DNA from: Bacteroidales bacterium
GTDB lineage: Bacteria > Bacteroidota > Bacteroidia > Bacteroidales > UBA1402
NCBI GenBank assembly: GCA_003506275.1
Contig: DOBD01000052.1
Location: forward strand, 1 to 7,385
DNA: 7,385 nt
Direction of reading: 5' to 3'
Shown: in pieces, positions 1 to 6,225 of the stretch
Layout: each line of letters starts with the position of its first letter
How positions within the stretch are numbered: the first letter of the stretch is position 1
Made by a program: the position numbers and the translations under genes
Notes under the pieces: generated by a model
Told to the model about the DNA's origin: nothing
The model's input: only the letters and a program-made list of their open reading frames with translations
Databases searched by the model: none

Positions 1-1724
1 TCATGGCTCATGTTGGCCAGGAACGCCGACTTCAACCGGTCGCTTTCCTCGGCTTTTTCCTTGGCTTTCATCAGGGCTGCTTCCATTTCGATGCGGTCGG
101 TGATGTCGGTCGATATGACCAGGCGCGCCTTTTTCGATTCATACTCCAATTGATGCGACACAATGTCCACATAGATGAGTTGCCCGTTTTTCTTTTGGTG
201 ACGCCAGATACCGGCTCGGTTCAATGTTTTGGTGGTTGCATCGACATCCTTCACCAGTCTGTCTACGTCCTCCTTGGGACGAATGTCCCTGAGGGTGCGC
301 TGCAGGAATTCTTTGCGGGAATAGCCGTAGTGGTCGATGGCGGCTTTATTCACCTCCAAAAAGTCCAGCGTCTCCTCGTCGTATATCCACATGGGAGCCG
401 GGTTGTTTTCAAAGAGGTAGCGGTACTTGCTTTCACTGTTGACCAGGGCTTCGTTCAGCTGTAGCTTTTGTGTGAGGTCGATAAACGTCACCACTGCACC
501 GACCACTTTGCCTTCCCGGTACATGGGGTACGACCAGTATTCCACCGGGAAAGATGCGCCGCTTTTGGTCCAGAAGACTTCCTGGTCGGAATGTGTCCGC
601 ATGCCCTCATTGAAGGCCTTGAATATCTTGCAACTTTCTACCGGCATCATCGTGCCGTCCTTGTGGGAATGGGGGATCAGCTGATGCATGTTTCTTCCCA
701 AGACCTCCTGCTCGTCGGTGTACTCTATCCTGGTGAGGGCTGCTTTGTTGCAAAAGGTACAACGACCGTGGGTGTCTATGCCATAAATGCCCTCAGCCGT
801 AGAATTAAAAAGCAGGCGGATGGTTTCTTCGCTTTCTTTCAGGGCTGCTTCGGCTTGCTTGCGAGACGTACTGTCTTCGATGTACCCTTCCAGGAAAAGC
901 AGGTTGTTGTCGTCGTCGTACACCTCAACCGCGTGTTCCTGTACCCAGCGTGTTTCTCCCGAGGCGGTGATGATTTCGTATTCCTCATAGAAGGGGGTAT
1001 GGTTGGTGAGGGTTTTCCCCCATTTTTTAAAGAGTAACTCCCGGTATTCTTCCTTGATGATGTCATTGAACGAGAGGACCTTGTTGTCGATCAATTCCTC
1101 CGGGTGGTAGCCAGTAACGGCCAAACAACCCTCACTCAGGTACAACATCGTCCAGTTTTCGTCGTATCGGCAGCGGTACACGAATCCGGGCAGGTTACGC
1201 ACCAACGAATGGAGTTGGCGCAGGTGTTCTTTCTCCCTTTTTTCGGCTTGCTTCAGCTCGGTGATATCCTGCATGATGCAGTGAGTGCGTTCAAAACGAC
1301 CGTCGGGTAAGTATCCGATCCGCCCCTCGAAGGCAATGTAGCGCCGTTCACCGCTTTGGTGCAGCATCTCAAATTCGGAATGGATGGTCCCCTGTTGTTT
1401 GAACAAGGGAAAGCGTTGACGGAAGGGCTCGACGTATTCGGGTGCGAGGAAATCACCAAACCATCGACCAATCACCGCCTCTTTGGCGTAACCAAGGATC
1501 TCGCACCAGGATTGATTGACATCGAGAAAACAACCCGCTTCATCGAGCGACTGGTAGCCCAGCGGCGCTTCGTCAAAGAGCTGTTGGAAGCGCTCTTCGC
1601 TGCGCTGCAGTTGTTCCTCGCTGCGCTGTAAACGTTCTTCGCTGCGCTGCAGTTGCTTTTTCACTTGCTGCAGCTCCTTCTGGAGAGACAAGACATCAGG
1701 GTGTACAGGTCTGTCGGTTTTCAT
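1..1724 (-). CDS. Multi-PAS sensor histidine kinase, partial (3' end outside window)
   Basis: The minus strand is open from the ATG at 1724-1722 to the left edge, 574 codons. The protein starts MKTDRPVHPD and has no signal peptide or membrane segment, so it is probably a cytoplasmic sensor. Residues about 15-48 form a coiled coil with heptad positions L18, L25, L32, L39 and F46. Four PAS-like modules follow at roughly 46-157, 165-285, 298-418 and 425-545. Each ends in a PAC-type signature: QDITELKQ, EDSTSRKQ, FIDLTQK and TDITDRIE. The third has a Cys/His-rich stretch (GRCTFCN, then HQLIPHSHKDG) seen in some PAS domains; ligand unknown. The last residues are RLKSAFLANMSH, the start of a HisKA domain, with the phosphoacceptor His574 encoded at 5-3. 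The ATPase domain, and any receiver or output domain of a hybrid kinase, would lie to the left. It is divergent from the esterase gene; a role in controlling that cluster is inference only. The ligand is unknown. Confidence 0.93.
   Translation of the reverse strand, partial: MKTDRPVHPDVLSLQKELQQVKKQLQRSEERLQRSEEQLQRSEERFQQLFDEAPLGYQSLDEAGCFLDVNQSWCEILGYAKEAVIGRWFGDFLAPEYVEPFRQRFPLFKQQGTIHSEFEMLHQSGERRYIAFEGRIGYLPDGRFERTHCIMQDITELKQAEKREKEHLRQLHSLVRNLPGFVYRCRYDENWTMLYLSEGCLAVTGYHPEELIDNKVLSFNDIIKEEYRELLFKKWGKTLTNHTPFYEEYEIITASGETRWVQEHAVEVYDDDNNLLFLEGYIEDSTSRKQAEAALKESEETIRLLFNSTAEGIYGIDTHGRCTFCNKAALTRIEYTDEQEVLGRNMHQLIPHSHKDGTMMPVESCKIFKAFNEGMRTHSDQEVFWTKSGASFPVEYWSYPMYREGKVVGAVVTFIDLTQKLQLNEALVNSESKYRYLFENNPAPMWIYDEETLDFLEVNKAAIDHYGYSRKEFLQRTLRDIRPKEDVDRLVKDVDATTKTLNRAGIWRHQKKNGQLIYVDIVSHQLEYESKKARLVISTDITDRIEMEAALMKAKEKAEESDRLKSAFLANMSH
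1596..1658 (-). repeat. Three tandem 21-bp repeats coding for coiled-coil heptads
   Basis: Three adjacent 21-bp units (1596-1616, 1617-1637, 1638-1658) share the core tcgctgcgctg. On the minus strand each encodes a seven-residue unit of the form LQRSEER or LQRSEEQ. They build most of the N-terminal coiled coil of the kinase, in phase with its heptads. Whole units could be gained or lost without a frameshift, which would alter the helix length before the first PAS domain. Confidence 0.85.
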
Positions 1725-1768
1725 GGGAGTGACTTTCGGTGTCGGGCTGAACGTCGTAGGTGGTGGTA

Positions 1769-1776
1769 CAAATATA
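1769..1776 (-). promoter_or_regulatory. Candidate -7 promoter element of the histidine kinase gene
   Basis: Read on the minus strand this is TATATTTG, an exact fit to the Bacteroidota primary-sigma -7 consensus TAnnTTTG. It lies about 45 bp upstream of the kinase ATG at 1724. No clear TTG -33 element is visible at the expected distance, so this is a moderate call resting on the consensus alone. Confidence 0.45.
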
Positions 1777-1798
1777 AACACATTTACGGAAAATGCTG

Positions 1799-1806
1799 TA
1801 CATTTG
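1799..1806 (+). promoter_or_regulatory. Candidate -7 promoter element of the esterase gene
   Basis: TACATTTG fits TAnnTTTG exactly and lies 35 bp before the esterase ATG at 1842, giving a short leader of about 30 nt. A convincing -33 box is not seen. With the minus-strand element at 1769-1776 it makes the 1725-1841 gap a compact divergent promoter region, with the two -7 boxes only 22 bp apart. Confidence 0.45.
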
Positions 1807-1841
1807 CACCGTTTGCTGGAATAACCAAAAAAAACGATCCG

Positions 1842-2747
1842 ATGAAAAACACCCTTCTCCTTTTTGTGCTTTTGATTGCTTTTTCACTGCAGGCTCAAAC
1901 GGGCCAGTCGGTGGCGGTTACGCGTCAGTTGAAAAATGCGCCCACACCCAGTGCCGGCTACGGCAAAGACCTGGGCGATTTCAAGAGTGGCATTTATACC
2001 ATGACCAGTGCCGGCTTGACACGCCAGTATACCATAGACATTCCCGAGAACTACGACAAGCATACCCCGTACCGATTGATTTTTGCCATGCACATGATGG
2101 GAGGACACATGAAAACCATGGTCGACCAACACTATTATGGGTTGAAACCCTATGCAGAAAAAGCGCAGGTCCCCGTGATTTTCGTGGCCCCCGAAGGCTA
2201 TACCGACCGTTCTCCCTGGCGCGGAGGGGATGACAAAGACCACGTCTTCTTTGCCGATATGCTTCAGCTGTTCAAGGATAAACTGAGCATCGACACCTCC
2301 CGCATTTTTTGCTGTGGCTTCAGCTTCGGAGCCATGGTGACCTACTCCTTATCCCTCAATTTTCAGAACGACCTCCGCGCCGTAGCCTGTTATTCGCCGG
2401 CCAACTGGAATATTTATCTGCCCGAAAACAAGCACCTGCCGCTGGCCTTCTACAGTACCACCGGTACCCAGGACGGGCTATGCAAATTTGTTCACTCGGA
2501 TGAATTAAAGCTGGGCGGCAAGTATTGTGTCTTGACGCACATCGAAGACAATGGCCTGAAGCAACTGCCTGAAGTACCCGTCGCCACCACACCAACGCAC
2601 CTCACGACCGAGTTTCAGGGCCTTCCCGAAGAATACCCTGTCCTGTTTGGCTCCTTCGTAGGAGGTCACACCGAAAACGTCAAAGACCCCGGCACCGACT
2701 TCAACTGGATAGCCAAGGAAACCTGGGATTTCTTTATGAGGTTTTAG
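1842..2747 (+). CDS. Secreted CE1/feruloyl-esterase-like serine esterase
   Basis: The protein is 301 aa. The ATG at 1842 is chosen, rather than an in-frame start further upstream, because it begins a clean signal peptide (MKNTLLLFVLLIAFSLQAQ, cut near residues 17-20). The mature part is an alpha/beta-hydrolase of the esterase/LpqC/PHB-depolymerase-like group. It has strand RLIFAMHMMGG at the oxyanion-hole position, the nucleophile elbow GFSFG (Ser161), Asp211 in GTQDG and His276 in GGHTEN. A terminal helix with WDFFMRF follows, as usual in this group. Such enzymes remove feruloyl or acetyl esters from xylan or pectin side chains; the actual substrate cannot be read from sequence. Expected location is periplasm or outside the cell. 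A pectate lyase gene follows after 91 bp, consistent with a joint role in plant cell-wall breakdown. A polyester or other carboxylesterase remains possible. The segment ahead of the oxyanion hole (HMMGGH) differs from the common HGCGG version. Confidence 0.85.
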   Translation: MKNTLLLFVLLIAFSLQAQTGQSVAVTRQLKNAPTPSAGYGKDLGDFKSGIYTMTSAGLTRQYTIDIPENYDKHTPYRLIFAMHMMGGHMKTMVDQHYYGLKPYAEKAQVPVIFVAPEGYTDRSPWRGGDDKDHVFFADMLQLFKDKLSIDTSRIFCCGFSFGAMVTYSLSLNFQNDLRAVACYSPANWNIYLPENKHLPLAFYSTTGTQDGLCKFVHSDELKLGGKYCVLTHIEDNGLKQLPEVPVATTPTHLTTEFQGLPEEYPVLFGSFVGGHTENVKDPGTDFNWIAKETWDFFMRF

Positions 2748-2787
2748 GGTTGATTTTCCCCCTTTTTCGTGAAAAATTGCCGTGTCC

Positions 2788-2821
2788 GAAGGCCAAAAAA
2801 AGCGTAGTATTGCACTGTCAT
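2788..2821 (+). promoter_or_regulatory. Shared upstream element, copy 1 (before the pectate lyase)
   Basis: The block reads gaaggc, c, seven A, then the 20-mer gcgtagtattgcactgtcat (2802-2821). The same 20-mer occurs at 6180-6199 before the DUF1593 gene, with the same gaaggc and A-tract ahead of it. It ends 17 bp before the lyase ATG at 2839. It contains TAGTATTG, one mismatch from the Bacteroidota -7 box TAnnTTTG, so it may be a promoter core, an alternative-sigma promoter or an activator site. It is non-coding if the start at 2839 is right. Function is inferred from duplication and position only. Confidence 0.6.
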
Positions 2822-2838
2822 TTGCTTTAAAGACAATA

Positions 2839-3438
2839 ATGAACGTGAAAAACACCCTGCTTCTTTGCCTCATAACCTGGCTCGGTGTGAGCCTCAGTGT
2901 ACAAGCCGCCGATCTGTCATCGTTGAGTTGGGGCCAGGTCTGCTCCGGTCAAATGGGAGCCGCGTGGTATGGCTCTGCGGAATCTCAGGCCGTAGCCGAC
3001 ATCGTGCTGAGTGTGCAGAAAGCCAACGGCGGCTGGATGAAAAACGACCAGCTGCACCAACTGTCGGCCTCCGCATTGGCCACGCTGCAAGCCGATCGAG
3101 GCGGGCGTTCCTGCCTCGACAATTCAGCCACCACCATGGAGATGCGTTTTCTGGCTAAAGTCTACCAGGGTTGTAACATCGAGAAGTACCGCACAGCCTT
3201 TGGCAAGGGCCTGCAACTGATCTTTACCGCCGAGAAGGCCAATGGTGGCTGGTCGCAATACTGGCCCCTGTCCGGCAATGGCAGTTACCACGACTACATC
3301 ACCTTCAACGACAACCTGATGACCAACGTCATGAAGCTGCTGCGCGACATTCAAAGCAATACCGGCGATTTCAAGGACATCGTAGATGGGCGACCCGCGA
3401 ACAGTGTCAGACCTCGTTCGACAAAGGCCTGGAGGTGA
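2839..3438 (+). pseudogene. PL10 pectate lyase, N-terminal part (frameshifted)
   Basis: This is the first part of one gene running 2839-4706. The ATG at 2839 begins the signal peptide MNVKNTLLLCLITWLGVSLSVQA, with cleavage likely after A23. In-frame codons further upstream run through the conserved regulatory block and are not believed. Residues 25-183 match polysaccharide lyase family 10. Recognisable pieces are KANGGWMKN, LDNSATTMEMRFLAKVY, KANGGWSQYWP and HDYITFNDNLMTNVMKLLRDI, the alpha-barrel repeats of that family. PL10 enzymes cleave polygalacturonate by beta-elimination, usually with calcium. After Asp183 (3385-3387) the frame goes wrong, giving an unrelated 17-residue tail and a stop at 3436-3438. 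The true continuation is one frame over from 3390. Restoring one G to the GGG at 3388-3390 rejoins them as a 622-aa protein reading DGATREQCQTSFDKG across the join. It is either a disrupted gene or a sequencing/assembly indel. Confidence 0.85.
3388..3390 (+). other. Frameshift site: apparent single-G deletion in a G run
   Basis: Upstream coding is in the frame of 2839, and downstream coding is in the frame of 3390. Two bases separate the last good codon (GAT, 3385-3387) from the first good codon of the other frame (GCG, 3390-3392). One missing base in the GGG run therefore explains the shift. Family-like sequence resumes at once (TREQCQTSFDKGLEVILKCQ), so little or nothing else was lost. Confidence 0.85.
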
Positions 3439-4706
3439 TACTGAAGTGTCAGGTTGACGACAACGGGACCAAGTCAGCCTGGTGTGCCCAACACGACCCG
3501 GTCGATTTTCTGCCCACCGAAGGACGCCCGCATGAACATCCTTCGATTAGCGGTTGTGAATCGGCTGCCCTGCTTTCGTTTCTGATGACACTACCCAACC
3601 CCTCAGCCGAACTGCAAGCGGCCATCACAGCCGGCGTGACCTGGCTCGATGCCCATAAAATCGAAGGCAAAGCCATCGAAGACTACACCAATGGTGACGG
3701 CGTGGCCGACCGCCGCATCGTCGACAGGCCAGGTAGCGCCATCTGGGGCCGCTTCATCCAATTAGGCGGTGAGAAGGCCAATCAGGTGTACACCAAATTC
3801 TTCAACAAATTGCAGGCGGCCAACAAGACCCGCAGCTATACCTATGGCGGGGTGGTGTACAGCTACAAGGAATACGACATCGCCACCACATCCTACCAGG
3901 AAGACAAGGCGTATCAGCCCGTCTTTGGCATCTACTCCAACGACTACGCCCACCTGTTTTACCGCTTCCTCTACCACTACGAAGACACGCCCCCCGTTGT
4001 CGACAGCAAGGGCGTCCCTGTTGCCACCTCCCTGATGGCCAGCAACCGCGCAAATTACCAGTACCTCGGCAGTTGGGGCCTAAATGTCATCAACGTGGAA
4101 TACCCGGCCTGGAAACAGCGCATGGAGGCGCTGAATGACACCACCGATGCGATCCCGTACGAACTGTCTGCCGTCACCTACCTGTCCAGCGAAACCACCA
4201 CCTACACTTTTCAGGACGGTATCACCGTGTCGAATACGGCAGGGAAAGGCTACGCAAATGGCAGCTCCAACACGGTGAAGTATTCAGCCAATGTGGACTA
4301 TACCATTACCTTGCCCAAGAGCCTGTCGGTCGAAAAAATCACCTTCCACGGCTACGACAATTACGACGCTGACGCCTACCTCAGCCAACTGAACGGCGTG
4401 ACCTATACCTCGACAGACTACGTCTTTCCTGCCAAAGTTGATGGCACAGCCATGTTTGTCACGCATACCATCGACCTGGCGTCAGCCCCGGCCACCGGCA
4501 CGCTGGGATTCAAGCTTGGCAACAAGCAATGCTGCCTGATCATGACCCTCTATGGTAAAACACCGACAGGCGTCGAAAAGACCATCCATATCAACCCCTC
4601 AGCCCCGGTCAAATGGATCCATAACGGACGGGTGTATATTGAGAAAGACGGGAAGACGTATGATTTGGGGGGGAAGGCGGTTCAACAACCGACGTCTGTG
4701 CAGTAA
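3390..4706 (+). pseudogene. PL10 pectate lyase, C-terminal part with beta-sandwich and tail
   Basis: This is the second part of the split lyase, 438 residues after the frameshift. The nearest in-frame initiator is a GTG at 3435, which would lie inside the catalytic domain, so it is not an independent gene. To about joined residue 383 it continues the PL10 domain: CQTSFDKGLEVILKCQ, WCAQHDPVDFLP, HEHPSISGCESAALLSFLM and DRRIVDRPGSAIWGRF. The stretch after WGRF (GGEKANQVYTKFFNKL, then YSYKEYDIATTSYQEDKAY) departs from the RPIF..RDG-type segment I expect in PL10, so subfamily or specificity may differ. Residues about 446-574 look like a beta-sandwich module (TYTFQDGITVSN, KITFHGYDNYD, GTLGFKLGNKQCC), perhaps carbohydrate-binding. 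The end (VKWIHNGRVYIEKDGKTYDL) resembles short C-terminal tails of Bacteroidota secreted proteins. After the stop at 4704-4706 a T-run has no hairpin directly before it. Confidence 0.82.
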
Positions 4707-4737
4707 CAATCAAATCCATTTTTTTCTAGCGAATGGG

Positions 4738-4766
4738 TTGATTATACCAAACTATTTGTATTTTTG
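4738..4766 (+). promoter_or_regulatory. Candidate promoter of the AAA+ ATPase gene
   Basis: TTG at 4738-4740 and TATTTTTG at 4759-4766 fit the Bacteroidota -33 (TTG) and -7 (TAnnTTTG) boxes with an 18-bp spacer. This is the best-formed promoter in the window. Transcription would begin near 4773, inside the palindrome, leaving a leader of about 35 nt before the ATG at 4809. Confidence 0.6.
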
Positions 4767-4801
4767 TAACGGTCATTACATTAATGGCCATTACAAAAAT
4801 A
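4759..4801 (+). repeat. 43-bp near-perfect palindrome over the ATPase promoter (probable operator)
   Basis: Arms of 20 bp (4759-4778 and 4782-4801) flank a 3-bp centre (CAT). Only two arm positions fail to pair: 4770/4790 and the G-T pair 4773/4787. Each arm holds its own 12-bp palindrome: taatggccatta at 4782-4793 is perfect, and taacggtcatta at 4767-4778 is imperfect; they are 15 bp apart. The outermost 8 bp of each arm spell TATTTTTG, a -7 box facing inward on both strands. Transcription from the + strand box would start inside the left arm, so a full RNA hairpin would not form. A DNA-level operator with two dimer sites fits better than a terminator or attenuator. No U-run follows it. Confidence 0.7.
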
Positions 4802-4808
4802 ATCGGGT

Positions 4809-6119
4809 ATGAAATTCTACGACAGAAAGACAGAGATGGCGATACTTAACGCCACTTGGGAACAATCGAAAAGAAGTGCCTGTTTCACTGTTATGGTTGG
4901 ACGTCGCCGTATAGGTAAAACCGCCTTGTTGCTGGAATCGTTTAAAGAAAATAAATACCTCTATTTATTTGTATCCCGTCGAAACGAAGCCCTGTTATGT
5001 GCCCAATTTCAGAACGATGCAGAAAAAGCGTTGGGGTTACGTCTTTTTGGCAACATAACACAGTTTCGTGATCTGTTTGAGCAACTAATGATCTACGCCA
5101 CCAAAGAAAACGTGACACTGATCATCGATGAATTCCAGGAATTTGAACGTGTTAATCCAGCTATCTTTAGCGATATACAAAACCTATGGGATCAGTATAA
5201 ACAGGATGCAAAAATCAACTTTATCGTATGCGGATCAATCTATTCGATGATGATGAAGCTGTTTGAGGATACTAAAGAACCTCTTTTTGGCCGGTTAACA
5301 TCCAAAATAATCTTGAAACCCTTTTCGGTAAGCGTTATCAAAGAGATACTTGGCGATTATAACGCCCACTTTACACCGGAAGACCTGCTTTGTCTGTATA
5401 CGCTCACCGGTGGTGTGGCAAAATACATCACACTCTTTATGGAAGCCGGGGCAACAACGGTCAAGCAGATGCTTCAGTATGTAACTCGCCCGGATTCTCC
5501 CTTTCTTGGAGAGGGAAAAGAATTGCTCATTGCTGAGTTCGGCAAAGAATATGGTACGTATTTTTCCATACTCCAGTTGATTGCATCGGGTAAAACCTCA
5601 CAGGCAGAAGTTGATTCCATCATTGGAAAGAATACCGGTGCCTATCTTGTCAATCTTGAAAAAAACTATTCGTTGATTTCCAAAAACAAACCCCTGTTTT
5701 CAAAGCCCGAAAGCAGAAAAGCGCGTTGGGTCATTATCGATAATTATTTGCGGTTTTGGTTTCGTTTTATTGTGCCAAATCAATCGTTGCTGGAGATGGG
5801 CAGGCACGATCTGCTTAGGGAGTATATTGAGAATAACTATGTACAGTACAGTGGTTTGCTCCTGGAGAAATACTTTAGGGAAAAAATGGCTGAACGTGAA
5901 CGTGTCACCGAAATAGGCAACTATTGGGATACTAAAGGTCAGCACGAAATTGATTTGATTGCCCTCAATACGCTCGACAAGACGGCCACTGTCGTGGAAA
6001 TAAAGCGCAATCCACAAAAAATCAATCTTTCAGCACTAAAGGAAAAAGCAACCGTCATCCATAAAGAGCTCTCACCCTATAAGGTTGAATTTAAGGGGCT
6101 TTCGATGGAGGATATGTAA
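4809..6119 (+). CDS. AAA+ ATPase of the archaeal-ATPase/DUF234 type with C-terminal nuclease-like fold
   Basis: The protein is 436 aa. The ATG at 4809 gives MKFYDRKTEMAIL, the usual start of this family. There is no signal peptide, so it is cytoplasmic. Walker A is GRRRIGKT (31-38), Walker B is LIIDE (104-108), and IVCGS downstream is the likely sensor-1 strand. Around residues 240-295 lies a probable winged helix (ILQLIASGKTSQAEV). It is followed by the DUF234 hallmark DNYLRFWFRF near 311-320. The C-terminus has a PD-(D/E)xK-like pattern: EIDLIAL with D382, then VVEIKRN with E397 and K399. It could therefore bind or cut nucleic acid, though activity is unproven for the family. The length is normal and the frame is intact. 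The gene is clearly AT-richer than its neighbours and lacks the shared element found before the lyase and DUF1593 genes, suggesting acquisition. Physiological role is unknown; no partner gene is adjacent. Confidence 0.92.
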   Translation: MKFYDRKTEMAILNATWEQSKRSACFTVMVGRRRIGKTALLLESFKENKYLYLFVSRRNEALLCAQFQNDAEKALGLRLFGNITQFRDLFEQLMIYATKENVTLIIDEFQEFERVNPAIFSDIQNLWDQYKQDAKINFIVCGSIYSMMMKLFEDTKEPLFGRLTSKIILKPFSVSVIKEILGDYNAHFTPEDLLCLYTLTGGVAKYITLFMEAGATTVKQMLQYVTRPDSPFLGEGKELLIAEFGKEYGTYFSILQLIASGKTSQAEVDSIIGKNTGAYLVNLEKNYSLISKNKPLFSKPESRKARWVIIDNYLRFWFRFIVPNQSLLEMGRHDLLREYIENNYVQYSGLLLEKYFREKMAERERVTEIGNYWDTKGQHEIDLIALNTLDKTATVVEIKRNPQKINLSALKEKATVIHKELSPYKVEFKGLSMEDM

Positions 6120-6165
6120 GCTGAGTGGTGTAATTCAACAACACTGCCTCCGCATCACCGCGTTG

Positions 6166-6199
6166 GAAGGCAAAAAAATGCGTAGTATTGCACTGTCAT
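6166..6199 (+). promoter_or_regulatory. Shared upstream element, copy 2 (before the DUF1593 gene)
   Basis: This copy has gaaggc, seven A, t, then the same 20-mer as copy 1 at 6180-6199. It differs from copy 1 only by the single base placed before rather than after the A-tract. It ends 26 bp before the ATG at 6226. No exact TAnnTTTG box is seen between it and the gene, so the element itself probably contains or positions the promoter. Confidence 0.6.
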
Positions 6200-6225
6200 A
6201 ACGCTGTTTCAAAAAAGAAGTGACA

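Noticed and set aside
3..1037. Long plus-strand open frames (3-464 and 468-1037)
   Set aside because: They are antisense to the histidine kinase frame, which gives clear PAS and HisKA motifs; the plus-strand products resemble nothing and lack starts with context.
1884..2243. Minus-strand open frame inside the esterase
   Set aside because: It is a mirror of the esterase frame; the catalytic triad and signal peptide support the plus-strand gene.
2763..2776. tttttcgtgaaaaa inverted repeat after the esterase as a terminator
   Set aside because: The stem is nearly all A-T with a 2-base loop and no U-run after it.
4678..4691. Hairpin cggtt-caac-aaccg at the end of the lyase gene as a terminator
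   Set aside because: The stem is only 5 bp, it lies within the coding end, and the T-run (about 4720-4726) is some 28 bases further on, too far for a standard intrinsic terminator.
4759..4801. Reading the palindrome as a bidirectional terminator for the lyase
   Set aside because: T-runs lie before the left arm core and A-runs after the right, the reverse of what a plus-strand terminator needs, and a good promoter overlaps it.
6124..6145. Imperfect hairpin after the ATPase stop as a terminator
   Set aside because: It has a mismatch in an 8-bp stem and no following U-run.
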